A stretch of DNA of 64,000 nt from WQXF01 sp031552825 (GTDB lineage: Bacteria > Bacillota > Clostridia > Christensenellales > Aristaeellaceae): positions 74,446 through 138,445 of the forward strand of contig JAVBMD010000019.1 in assembly GCA_031552825.1 (NCBI GenBank), in the 5' to 3' direction. The notes beneath the pieces were generated by a model that was not told the origin of the DNA, searched no databases, and saw only the letters and a program-made list of their open reading frames with translations. The stretch's first letter is position 1. Each line of letters starts with the position of its first letter. Of this stretch, positions 48,565-56,903 are shown piece after piece. The position numbers and the translations under genes are program-made.

Positions 48565-49757
48565 GCATCGATCGGCGCGCCGCCATCCGCTTCCTGCTCG
48601 ATTGGCAGGGGCTGGCGGGAGCGCGCCGCTTTGCGGGCAAGGAAGGCATGCTGGCTTTCATCCGGCAGGCAGGCTGCGTGCAGTTCGATCCGCTGGATGT
48701 TTGCGGGCGCAGCGCGGAGCTGGTGTTGCATGCGCGCGTGCAGGGATTTACCACCCGCATGCTGCACGATGCGCTGTACAAGCAGCGCGCGCTTTTCGAT
48801 TATTGGGATAAGAACATGGCCATCCTCCCGATGGCGGACTGGCCGCGCTTCGCGCGCACGCGGGAACGGTTTCGCGCGCACCCGGATCTGCGTGGGCGCG
48901 AGGAAATCGGCACGGTGCTGGACGAGGTGCTGGCGCAGATCAAGCGCCGAGGCGCGCTGTTCTCCAGCGATATCGACTTTGGCAAGCGAGTGGACTGGGC
49001 GTGGTCGCCCACCACGCTTTCGCGCGCCGCGATGGAGACGCTGTACTTCGAGGGCAGGCTGGTGGTGGCGCGCAAGAAGGGAACGCTGCGCGCCTTTGAC
49101 CTACCGGAACGGCACGTACCCGCCGAGCTGTTCGGCGCGGAGGATCCTTTTGCCGACGCGGCGGCGTTCGCTGCTTGGCGCGTGCATCGGCGCATCGGCG
49201 CGGTGGGGCTATTGTGGAACCGCGCCAGCGACGCGCTGCTGGGCATCGACCTGAAGGCCGGGCGGCGAGAGCAAGCCTTTGCCGCGCTGGCGGCGGAGCG
49301 GCGCATCCTGCCGGTGGAGATCGCCGGGCTGGAACAGCCCTGCTACGTGCAGGCCGAGGCGATGGAGCGGCTGGAGGCCGCTATGGAAGGGCGCGCAAAG
49401 AAGAAGCGCACCGAGTTTCTCGCGCCGCTGGACAGCCTGCTCTGGGATCGCAGGCTGGTGGAGGCGCTGTTCGATTTTTACTATCGCTGGGAGGTTTATA
49501 CGCCGGTGTCCCAGCGGAAGTACGGGTACTATGTGCTGCCAGTATTGCAGGGCGAAGCCATCGTCGGGCGCATCGAGGCCGTGCGCGATCGAAAGGCGCG
49601 ATGCCTCCGGGTACTGGGCGCTTGGTGGGAGCGCAAGGTGGACTTGGGCGGCGTGCGCGATTGCCTCGCCCGGCAGGCGCGCCTCTTGGCGCTGGATGGC
49701 TGGGAGGGCGACATCGGCGCGGGCATCGAAAGCGCCGCGCGGGGTGATTTGGAATGA
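48558..49757 (+). CDS. YcaQ/AlkX-type winged-helix DNA glycosylase
   Basis: A 399-residue protein of the HTH_42 (YcaQ) family. N-terminal SIDRRAAIRFLLDWQGL and FIRQAGCVQFDPLDVCGRSAELVLHAR, and RTEFLAPLDSLLWDRRLVEALFDF with the QxR-type region, are family marks. E. coli YcaQ unhooks interstrand cross-links, and AlkX/AZL homologues protect producers from azinomycin. The N-terminal family segment begins at the CTG at 48558, 7 bases after GGGAGGG and overlapping the MFS stop by 7 bases, so a rare CTG start is likely. The next ATG (48648) would remove conserved residues. Confidence 0.8.
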   Translation: MLSIDRRAAIRFLLDWQGLAGARRFAGKEGMLAFIRQAGCVQFDPLDVCGRSAELVLHARVQGFTTRMLHDALYKQRALFDYWDKNMAILPMADWPRFARTRERFRAHPDLRGREEIGTVLDEVLAQIKRRGALFSSDIDFGKRVDWAWSPTTLSRAAMETLYFEGRLVVARKKGTLRAFDLPERHVPAELFGAEDPFADAAAFAAWRVHRRIGAVGLLWNRASDALLGIDLKAGRREQAFAALAAERRILPVEIAGLEQPCYVQAEAMERLEAAMEGRAKKKRTEFLAPLDSLLWDRRLVEALFDFYYRWEVYTPVSQRKYGYYVLPVLQGEAIVGRIEAVRDRKARCLRVLGAWWERKVDLGGVRDCLARQARLLALDGWEGDIGAGIESAARGDLE

Positions 49758-50602
49758 AAATGGAGGATGTATACGCGCAATTTTGCGCGTCGGAGGCCTG
49801 CTTTCGTTGCCCTGCCTGCGGCGGACGCATGCGGGCGCGCAAACCGGCGAGCCTGCTCTGCAAGCGCGGGCATTGCTTTGACATCTCGCGGTTGGGTTAT
49901 GTCAATTTTTTGCCCCAGCAGCGGCAGACGCTGTACACCAAGGCGCTGTTTGAGGATCGGCGCGCCGTGCTGGAGGCCGATTATTACGCGCCGCTGGTAA
50001 AGGCGCTGCGCGGCTTGATCGCGGGGCATGCGCAGGGGAACTTCACGCTGCTCGACGCCGGATGCGGCGAGGGCTTTTACGCGCGGGAATTGCGCGCGGC
50101 CTTCCCCGACGCGACGCTGTTCGCCTTTGACAATGCTAAGGAGGGCGTGGCGCTGGCCGCCAAGCGCGATGGCGGCGTCCGCTGGTTCGTCGGCGATATC
50201 ACCAACATTCCGCTGCGAGACGGCGCGACGGATTGGGTGCTGGACGTCTTTTCTCCCTCTAATTACGGGGAATTTGGGCGGGTGCTGCGTCCCGGCGGCT
50301 ACCTGCTTAAGGTGATCCCCGGCGAGTTGTACCTGCGGGAACTGCGCGGCCTGCGCGGCGAGGAAAGCGAAAAAGCCGCGTATTCCACGCGGCCTGTGGT
50401 CGAATATCTCCAGAAACACATGGCGTTGGTAGAGGAGTGCGCGCTCCTTTATACGCGCCCGGTTCCGCCTGAAATGGCGCAGGCTTTCGCACGCATGTCG
50501 CCGATTTTATTCGGTGTGCCGGTGGCGGCGGAGGAGGCGGCGCGGATCACCGAGCTGACCTTCGCGTTTACGCTTCTGCTGGCGCAAAGCCCGGCACGCT
50601 GA
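49754..50602 (+). CDS. rlmA: RlmA-type 23S rRNA (guanine-N1)-methyltransferase
   Basis: A 282-residue SAM-dependent methyltransferase. The N-terminal zinc finger CPACG..C..HCFD (residues about 18-42) precedes SRLGYVNFLPQQ, a mark of RlmA/TlrB. The Rossmann domain has LLDAGCGEGFYARELRAAF (SAM loop), and VLDVFSPSNYGEFGRVLRPGGYLLKV is motif IV-V. Gram-negative RlmA-I methylates G745 and Gram-positive RlmA-II (TlrB) G748 in the macrolide tunnel, the latter giving tylosin resistance. The ATG overlaps the YcaQ-like stop. The target base cannot be told. Confidence 0.88.
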   Translation: MKMEDVYAQFCASEACFRCPACGGRMRARKPASLLCKRGHCFDISRLGYVNFLPQQRQTLYTKALFEDRRAVLEADYYAPLVKALRGLIAGHAQGNFTLLDAGCGEGFYARELRAAFPDATLFAFDNAKEGVALAAKRDGGVRWFVGDITNIPLRDGATDWVLDVFSPSNYGEFGRVLRPGGYLLKVIPGELYLRELRGLRGEESEKAAYSTRPVVEYLQKHMALVEECALLYTRPVPPEMAQAFARMSPILFGVPVAAEEAARITELTFAFTLLLAQSPAR

Positions 50603-51491
50603 TGCGCAGCGGCGCGCCGGTCAGCGGGTGCGGCAGCGAAAGCTCCGCCGCGCACAGCAGTTGCGCGTCCAGCCCCAATGCCCGAGAGAGCGCCAGCGAC
50701 TTCGGCGTGTGATACAGCGCGTCCCCCAAGAGCGGGCAGCCGATGTGCAGGCAGTGCGCGCGCAGCTGGTGGGTGCGCCCGGTCACCGGCTCCAGCGCCA
50801 CGCGGGTGATCGCGAGGCCGTGTACCGAAAGCCGCTCCAGCGCCCGGTAACGCGTCAGCGCCGCTTGCCCGGCGGCGTCGATGATGCGGCGCTGGCTCGG
50901 GCGGGGATCCGTGGGATTCTCCGGATGCGGCGCGCGGGCGATGGGGGCGTCAATCTCGCCTAGATCGGCGGGGAAGGCTCCGCATGCGAAGGCTTCGTAG
51001 CGCTTGCGCACCGCGCCGTCGCGCATCGCCGCCATGGCGCGCGCGTGTACGTGCGGATGCTTGGCGAACAGCACGATGCCGCTGGTGCCCCGATCCAATC
51101 GATGGATCGGATGGGCGCACAGCGGCTGTTTTGTCTCCCGCAGATGCCCGAGCACGCGGCCGAGCAGCGTACCCGCGTACTGCGAAGCGGAGGGGTGTAC
51201 CAGCATTCCGGCGGGCTTAAATACCGCCAACAGCGCCTCATCCTCGTAGAGGATGCGCAGCGCGCCGGGCTCGGCAGGCACCTCGACGGGCGCGGGATCC
51301 GGCAGCTCCGCCACGACGACCGCGCCCAGCGGAGGGCGCTGGTTGGCGAAAAAGGCTGCGCCGTCCACCGTCACGCCGCCCGCCCGAAGGCAGGCGATTC
51401 GTTGTGCGGTGGAGAGGTGCAGCCTTTTGCGAAGCAAATCCGACAGGGTGAGCCCGGTATCCTGCGGGGAGACGGCGTATTGAATGCGCAT
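50568..51491 (-). CDS. RluD-family pseudouridine synthase
   Basis: A 307-residue protein. An S4-like N-terminus (LSDLLRKRLHLSTAQRIACLRAGGVTVDG, as separate turns) leads to the synthase domain with PIHRLDRGTSGIVLFAK, which holds the catalytic aspartate, and GRTHQLRAHCLHIGCPLLGD. It isomerises uridine in rRNA or tRNA. Substrate position unknown. Its 3' end overlaps the converging rlmA by 35 bases. It starts 3 bases after the preceding gene's stop, so it is the last gene of the trk operon. Confidence 0.9.
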   Translation of the reverse strand: MRIQYAVSPQDTGLTLSDLLRKRLHLSTAQRIACLRAGGVTVDGAAFFANQRPPLGAVVVAELPDPAPVEVPAEPGALRILYEDEALLAVFKPAGMLVHPSASQYAGTLLGRVLGHLRETKQPLCAHPIHRLDRGTSGIVLFAKHPHVHARAMAAMRDGAVRKRYEAFACGAFPADLGEIDAPIARAPHPENPTDPRPSQRRIIDAAGQAALTRYRALERLSVHGLAITRVALEPVTGRTHQLRAHCLHIGCPLLGDALYHTPKSLALSRALGLDAQLLCAAELSLPHPLTGAPLRISVPGFAPAEA

Positions 51492-51494
51492 GGC

Positions 51495-52349
51495 TTACAG
51501 CGCGTCGAAGCCTTGGGCAATGCAGCGCTCGGCACGCTCACGCGCCTTGCCGCCTTGGGCGATCTGCGCACGCAAATAGTCGGGATGTGCGCGCAGAAAC
51601 CCGCGCATAAAGGCGTCGGGATCGGCAAGAAAGGTCAGCGCCATATCGCGCTGCGCCGGAGCCAGCTTGCCTTGCGCCACGGCGGCGTCGAACAACGACG
51701 CGTCCAGCGTCACCAGCGCGTGCAGCGGGATACCGGCCTTGGCGAGCATGTCGCCGCCGCCTTGGGCGCGATCCACCACCACCACCGTCGCCGCGATGCG
51801 CGCGCCCAACGCTCGTACCGCAGGGATCCAAGCGCGGGTGTAGCTGGAGGCCTCGGTGACCAGATCGGCGACGTGCAGCGCGCGCTTGCCCTGCAGATCG
51901 GCCTGCGCGGCGGGCACGGTGTCGCCGTCGGCATCGGTATACACGGCGGAAAGGTTTTTGAAGATGCTCAGGTGCGGCAGGCCGAGCGCCTGCGCGAGGG
52001 GCAGCGAGAACAACCAGTCGCGCCGCTCGCCGCCGGAAATAAAATCGAAACGCCCAGCTTCGGCGGCCAGTTCGGCCAACTGGCGGATCAGCGCGTCAAA
52101 ACGGGCGTCGGTGCGTTGGAGCGCGTCCAGCTTGCTGCCGATCACACGCGGCAATGCCAGCGGATCGCCCGCCACGGCGGCCTCGATGTCGGCCAGCAGC
52201 GCGTTGGCCGAGGCCTCGCCGCCGCAGAGGAAGTGCGTGTTGATATAAAACGGCCCCAGTTTGCCAGAGGTATACCAAAACGGTTCGCCCTCCCGGCACA
52301 CGCGCACGGCGTCGGTGTCAAACAGCCACGAGATGATCGGATTTTGCAT
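51495..52349 (-). CDS. Orotate-phosphoribosyltransferase-like protein
   Basis: A 284-residue protein related to PRTases. The N-terminal FWYTSGKLGPFYINTHFLCGG resembles PyrE's TSG-x-x-SPYF segment, and ALHVADLVTEASSYTRAWIPAVRALGARI is in the place of the PRPP loop, but lacks the canonical VDD-x-TTG. The C-terminal ~90 residues are helical and extra compared with PyrE. ATG shares a base with the trkH stop (TGATG). Whether it still uses orotate is doubtful. It could be a PRTase-like regulator. Confidence 0.6.
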   Translation of the reverse strand: MQNPIISWLFDTDAVRVCREGEPFWYTSGKLGPFYINTHFLCGGEASANALLADIEAAVAGDPLALPRVIGSKLDALQRTDARFDALIRQLAELAAEAGRFDFISGGERRDWLFSLPLAQALGLPHLSIFKNLSAVYTDADGDTVPAAQADLQGKRALHVADLVTEASSYTRAWIPAVRALGARIAATVVVVDRAQGGGDMLAKAGIPLHALVTLDASLFDAAVAQGKLAPAQRDMALTFLADPDAFMRGFLRAHPDYLRAQIAQGGKARERAERCIAQGFDAL

Positions 52350-53791
52350 CAAGTATTCCTCCACATTCTGCCTGAGCATAGCAATAGCACCGGGAAGATC
52401 TCCAACCGGCCGACGATCATGATGAGCGCGAGCACCAGCTTGCTGGGATAGGAAAACACCGCGAAGCTGCCCATGGGCCCGGCCAGTTCCAGGCCGGGGC
52501 CGACGTTGCTGATGCAGGAGAGAACCGCGGTGAACGAAGTGGAGAGGTCGAGGTCGTCCAGCGAGACCACCAGCACGCCCAGCACGATGATTACCCAATA
52601 GGCGGCGAAAAACGTCAGCACGTTTTGCGGCAGCTCCTCATGCACGGGCTTGCCTTCCAGCTTTACCGGCTGCACCATGCGCGGATGGATCATGCGCCCC
52701 ATAGCTCGGCGCACCGTCTTGGCGAGCGCAACCGTGCGGATGACCTTGAAGCCGCCGCCGGTGGAACCGGCGCAGGCGCCCATAAACATCAGACAGATCA
52801 GGAGACACTTGGAGAACAGCGGCCATAGGTCGAAGTTGACGGTGCTAAAGCCGGAAGTCGTAACGATGGAGGAGACCTGAAACACCGCATGCCGCACCGT
52901 ATCGCCGAAGTTGCGGTACAGCGGGTATACGTTGAAGGCGATACATAGCGAGGTAACCAGCACCGCGATGAAGTACCAGCGCAGTTCCTCGTTGCCCAGC
53001 GCCCGGCGCACGTTGCGCGAACAGAGCAGAAAATACACCGAGAAGTTGACGCCGAACAGTAGCATGAAGATCGCCAGTATCCATTCCGCGGCGGGGTTGC
53101 CGTATGCGCCCACCGAAAGCGTGCGGTTGGAGAAGCCGCCGGTCCCGGCGGTGCCGAAGGCGTGGATCAGCGAATCAAACAGCGGCATGCCGGTGAGCAC
53201 CAGCGCGATCACCAGCACGGCGGTCATACCGGCATAGATGGCGTAGAGCACCTTGGCGGTCGCGCCGAGCTTGGGCAGCAGTTTGCCGGGGGTGGGGCCG
53301 GGGGATTCCGCCTTGAGCAGGTGTACCGTGCCGGAACCCAGCGTGGGCAGCAGCGCCAGCGCCAGCACCAGCACGCCCATGCCGCCCAGCCAGTGCGTGA
53401 AACTGCGCCAGAATAGGATGCCGTGCGGGAGGCCCTCGATCTGGGTGAGGATGGTGCTGCCTGTGGTGGTAAAACCGGAAGCGCATTCGAACACCGCGTC
53501 GACGAAGTGCGGAATGGCGCCGCTGATAAAGGCGGGCAGCGCGCCGAAGACCGACATCAGGATCCAGATGATCGCCACGGCGGTGAAGCCTTCGCGCGCG
53601 TGCATGGCGCGCCGAGCCGGACGGATGCGGCTAAGCGGGAAGCCGACCGCCAGCAGCGCCAGAATCGAATACAGGAAGGCGGGCGTGTCGCCGTCGCCGT
53701 AGATCAGCGAGACGCCCAGCGAAGGCAGCATGAAAGCGCCCTCGTACATCAGCACGGCGCCGATCAGGCGCAGAATCAAGTGAAAGTTCAT
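52349..53791 (-). CDS. trkH: Trk/Ktr-type potassium channel subunit TrkH
   Basis: A 480-residue membrane protein with four pore-like repeats. FECASGFTTTGSTILTQIEGLPHGILFWRSFTHWLGGMGVLVL (first pore loop, seen as TTGST and HWLGGMG) and TAGTGGFSNRTLS, TTSGFSTVNFD and GACAGSTGGGFKVIR follow, with the conserved selectivity glycines. It passes K+ with TrkA gating. ATG at 53791 is preferred; the ribosome site (AAGG) is weak, and coupling to trkA 4 bases upstream may drive translation. Confidence 0.93.
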   Translation of the reverse strand: MNFHLILRLIGAVLMYEGAFMLPSLGVSLIYGDGDTPAFLYSILALLAVGFPLSRIRPARRAMHAREGFTAVAIIWILMSVFGALPAFISGAIPHFVDAVFECASGFTTTGSTILTQIEGLPHGILFWRSFTHWLGGMGVLVLALALLPTLGSGTVHLLKAESPGPTPGKLLPKLGATAKVLYAIYAGMTAVLVIALVLTGMPLFDSLIHAFGTAGTGGFSNRTLSVGAYGNPAAEWILAIFMLLFGVNFSVYFLLCSRNVRRALGNEELRWYFIAVLVTSLCIAFNVYPLYRNFGDTVRHAVFQVSSIVTTSGFSTVNFDLWPLFSKCLLICLMFMGACAGSTGGGFKVIRTVALAKTVRRAMGRMIHPRMVQPVKLEGKPVHEELPQNVLTFFAAYWVIIVLGVLVVSLDDLDLSTSFTAVLSCISNVGPGLELAGPMGSFAVFSYPSKLVLALIMIVGRLEIFPVLLLCSGRMWRNT

Positions 53792-53795
53792 TTCG

Positions 53796-55160
53796 TTAAA
53801 CCTTGCTTTCCAACAGATCATCTAGGTCGATGACGCTCAACCCTTGGGTGATGGCCAGCACGCGATCCTGCGCCTGAATGACGGTGTCGCCGCGCGGAAT
53901 CAGCACCCTGTTGCCCCGCACGATACCGGCGATGAGCACGTTTTTCCGCAAGGGGAGCTGGCGCAAAGATTGGCCGAGCAGGTGCGAGCGCGCGCAGGCG
54001 ACGAATTCCAGCGCCTCGGCGCCGTCCTGCGCGATGCGCCGCAGCGTATGGATGGCCGAGCCCTCGGAGTTGGCCAGCGAGCGAACGTAGCGAACGATAA
54101 GGTTGGCGGCCAGCAGCTTGGGGCTGACCACGCTGTCCACGCCCATGCGGCGGATCAGCTCGGTATAGTTGACGCGATTGATCTTGGCGATCACCTTGGG
54201 CAAGCCGGACTGATGCGCGTGCAGCGCGATCATCAGGTTATCCTCGTCGCGCCCGGTCAAGGCGATGAAGGCGTCCATTTCCGCCAGCCCTTCGGTTTCG
54301 AGCAGCGCGGGATCGGTGCCGTCGCCGCTGATAATCAGCGCGTCGGGCAGCTCGTGGCTTAACGCGCGCGCGTTTTCCCGGTCGAGCTCGATGATTTTGA
54401 CCTCCATGCTGTGGCTCATCAAATCGCGCGTTAGGTAATAGGCGATGCGGCCGCCGCCGACGACCATGACCTTGTGTACCTTGCTGGCGTTGCGCCCCAG
54501 CGATTTGAAGAAGCTGCGCAGCGAGTGGGGCAGGCCGACGATGTAGGCGATATCGTCGGCGCGCAATTCGGTGCTACCGTTCGGGATGAGCACCTCGCCA
54601 TCGCGGTCGACGGCGCAAAACAGCATTTCGGCGGGCAGTCGTTTGGCGAAGGAGGCGATGGGCTGCCCGACGATGGAATCGGAAGCCAGCACGTGGAAGG
54701 CTACCATCTCTACGCGGCCGCGCGCAAAGCCCTCGACGCTGATGGCGTGCGGAAAGCGCAGGATGCGGGAGATTTCCCGCGCCGCCACTTCTTCGGGATT
54801 GATGACCATCGTCAGCCCCAACTCTTCCTGCAGAATGTCTAAATCTTCGGAATATTCGGGGTTGCGGATGCGCGCGATGGTGTGCTGCGCGCCCAGCTTT
54901 CGCCCGGTCAGGCAGCAGAGCATGTTGAGCTCATCGCTGCTGGTGGCCGCGATGAGCAAATCCGCGCGCTCCACCGTGGCCTCCTTGAGCACGCTGACGG
55001 TGGCGCCGTTGCCCTCGATGCAGAGCACGTCCAGTTCCTCATCCGCGCGGCGCAACGCGGCGATGTTTTTGTCGATAATTACGACATCGTGGTTCTCCTT
55101 GGATAGCTGTTCGGCCAGCGTGTAGCCAACCTTGCCGTCTCCGACGATGATGATACGCAC
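53796..55160 (-). CDS. trkA: Trk potassium regulator TrkA
   Basis: A 454-residue protein with two RCK halves. Each has an NAD-binding loop (IIVGDGKVGYTLAEQL and VMVVGGGRIAYYLTRDLM) and a TrkA-C domain (near 140-215 and 370-450). It binds nucleotides and gates TrkH. GTG 55160 follows GGAGG. It heads the operon trkA, trkH, OPRT-like, pseudouridine synthase and has its own strong promoter. Confidence 0.95.
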   Translation of the reverse strand: MRIIIVGDGKVGYTLAEQLSKENHDVVIIDKNIAALRRADEELDVLCIEGNGATVSVLKEATVERADLLIAATSSDELNMLCCLTGRKLGAQHTIARIRNPEYSEDLDILQEELGLTMVINPEEVAAREISRILRFPHAISVEGFARGRVEMVAFHVLASDSIVGQPIASFAKRLPAEMLFCAVDRDGEVLIPNGSTELRADDIAYIVGLPHSLRSFFKSLGRNASKVHKVMVVGGGRIAYYLTRDLMSHSMEVKIIELDRENARALSHELPDALIISGDGTDPALLETEGLAEMDAFIALTGRDEDNLMIALHAHQSGLPKVIAKINRVNYTELIRRMGVDSVVSPKLLAANLIVRYVRSLANSEGSAIHTLRRIAQDGAEALEFVACARSHLLGQSLRQLPLRKNVLIAGIVRGNRVLIPRGDTVIQAQDRVLAITQGLSVIDLDDLLESKV

Positions 55161-55203
55161 TGTAAGCCTCCGTCATATTAGGTGATGATTGGACAATAAA
55201 AGC

Positions 55204-55232
55204 ATTATAGTGCACTAAGCAATGCCTGTCAA
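55204..55232 (-). promoter_or_regulatory. Promoter of the trkA operon
   Basis: On the minus strand TTGACA (55227-55232), a 17-base spacer and TATAAT (55204-55209): exact consensus, 44 bases before the GTG start. Confidence 0.85.
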
Positions 55233-55345
55233 CGGAAGCAGGCGCTCCTTGCAAATTGCGAAAAAGGCTGTCGATGTGCACCGAAATATGGTATGATTGG
55301 AAAGAAAATCGCGTGATACCACAACGGAAGAGGGGGGATGCCGAC

Positions 55346-55942
55346 GTGCAGGAGGAGGCTTTGCTTTCCCGCGCACGGAGCGGAGAGGCCGACGCGTTCG
55401 AGCAGATGCTTGCCCCATATGAAAAGCGGCTTTACGCCGTGTGCTTGCGCATGCTGGGCTCGCCGGAGGATGCGCAGGACGCGTTGCAGGAGACCATGCT
55501 GCGCATCTGGCGCGGGCTTTCCGCCTTCGATGGCCGCGCGCAGGTGGGCACGTGGGCGTATCGCATCGCCACCAACACCTGCTTGGACATGCTGCGCAAG
55601 CAAAAAAATCGCGCCGCCGCCTCGCTGGATGCTTTGGCCGAGGAGGGATTTTCCCCGGCGGATCCGTCCGAATCGCCGGAGGAGGCGATGATCGCCGCCT
55701 CGCGCGCAGAGGCGGTGCGCGAGGCGCTGGAGGCGTTGCCGCCGGATTCGCGCGCGGCCTTGGTATTGCGGGATATGCAGGGGGAATCCTATGAGGCGGT
55801 GGCCGAGGCGCTGGGGTTGGCGCTGGGCACCGTGAAGTCACGCATCCACCGTGCGAGGGAAAAATTGGCGGGGCAGTTGGCGCGAAAACCGGAACTTTTT
55901 GAGATGGAATACGTTCAACGGAATGAAGGGAGGCGTTCATGA
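55346..55942 (+). CDS. ECF RNA polymerase sigma factor
   Basis: A 198-residue sigma-70 family protein of RpoE/SigW type. Region 2 (about 22-95) has MLGSPEDAQDALQETMLRIWRG and RAQVGTWAYRIATNTCLDMLRKQ (two motifs). Region 4 (about 130-185) has LPPDSRAALVLRDMQGESYEAVAEALGLALGTVKSRIHRAREKL. GTG 55346 follows GAGGGGGG; a nearby ATG at 55338 is out of frame. It overlaps the anti-sigma gene by 4 bases, the standard arrangement. Regulon unknown, likely envelope stress. Confidence 0.92.
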   Translation: MQEEALLSRARSGEADAFEQMLAPYEKRLYAVCLRMLGSPEDAQDALQETMLRIWRGLSAFDGRAQVGTWAYRIATNTCLDMLRKQKNRAAASLDALAEEGFSPADPSESPEEAMIAASRAEAVREALEALPPDSRAALVLRDMQGESYEAVAEALGLALGTVKSRIHRAREKLAGQLARKPELFEMEYVQRNEGRRS

Positions 55943-56808
55943 TGCGGTGCGAAGCATTTGAAGAGCTCCTTCACCCGTGGCTGGACGGCTTCTTGGACGA
56001 GACCGAGGGCGAAGCGATGCGCACGCACGCGGCGCAATGTCCGGCGTGTACGGAGCGGGCGGAGGCGCTGCGCGAGGCGCTTGCGGCCTGCGCCGAGGCG
56101 GGCGCCGAGGTGGAAGTGCCGGAAGCGGCGGCTTCGGCATGGCGGCAGGCAGTGCGTGCCGAGGCCGCGCGCGCGAAAGTTGTGCCGCTGCAAAGCAAGC
56201 GTGCTGCGCTTGGCCGGGTGCAGCGCATCGGCGGCTGGGCGGTCAGCGTGGCGGCGGGGCTGCTGTTCCTGCTGGGCGGCGCGACGCTGGTGCACGAGGG
56301 TACGCTGGGTTGGCCGATGAAAAGCGAGCAAAACGCGGTGCAGAGCGAAATGGCGGCGCCGATGCAGAGCGCTAGCGAACCCGCGCAAGCGGAACCGCTC
56401 GAAGCCGCACCCCAAGCGGCGCCCAAAGCGGCGAGTCGCGTAGCCGAAGCGAAGGCTTCGGATGAAGCGAGCAAGGATGATTATGCCGAGGCGCCGGCTT
56501 CGTTGCCCGAGGATGGCTCGGCAACGGCAGCGGAGGTTGAGGCTGAGGCTGAGGCGCAGCCGGAGCTTGCGGAGGAGATGCTGGACGCGCCAGCGCCGAA
56601 GCTGTCCTTGGCGCGCATGGCGACGAGCGAACCCTTGCCGCCTGCCGAGCCGGAGCTTGAGCGCGGCGGCTCGGGCTTTGCGCATTTCTTATTGGATATG
56701 GCGACTTTCGCTATGATGTGCCTGCCGCTGGCCGTGGCCGGGGGGATCGTCTATGCCGTCGTTCGCGGCATCCTGCGCAGGCGCGGCAGGAAAAATGCAA
56801 AAAAATGA
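55939..56808 (+). CDS. Membrane anti-sigma factor with zinc-binding N-domain
   Basis: A 289-residue protein. The N-terminus (about 1-55) is a ZAS/zf-HC2 anti-sigma domain with H-x3-C-x2-C in HAAQCPAC. One membrane helix lies at about 95-115, then an acidic, Ala/Glu-rich extracytoplasmic region (about 120-240) and a second helix at about 255-278 with a basic tail. It should hold the ECF sigma factor at the membrane. The second helix and long Ala/Glu segment are unusual for this family. Its ATG overlaps the sigma stop. Confidence 0.85.
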   Translation: MMRCEAFEELLHPWLDGFLDETEGEAMRTHAAQCPACTERAEALREALAACAEAGAEVEVPEAAASAWRQAVRAEAARAKVVPLQSKRAALGRVQRIGGWAVSVAAGLLFLLGGATLVHEGTLGWPMKSEQNAVQSEMAAPMQSASEPAQAEPLEAAPQAAPKAASRVAEAKASDEASKDDYAEAPASLPEDGSATAAEVEAEAEAQPELAEEMLDAPAPKLSLARMATSEPLPPAEPELERGGSGFAHFLLDMATFAMMCLPLAVAGGIVYAVVRGILRRRGRKNAKK

Positions 56809-56903
56809 ATTTTGCCGCCGCAAACGCAGGTATCACGGGAGGAATAACGTTCTATAATATGGAAGAAAATATGGGCATCGCAATGGCAGAGGAGGAAACC
56901 AGG

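Noticed and set aside
49754..50602. An erm-type 23S methyltransferase
   Set aside because: The N-terminal zinc finger and LGYVNFLPQQ mark RlmA/TlrB, not Erm.
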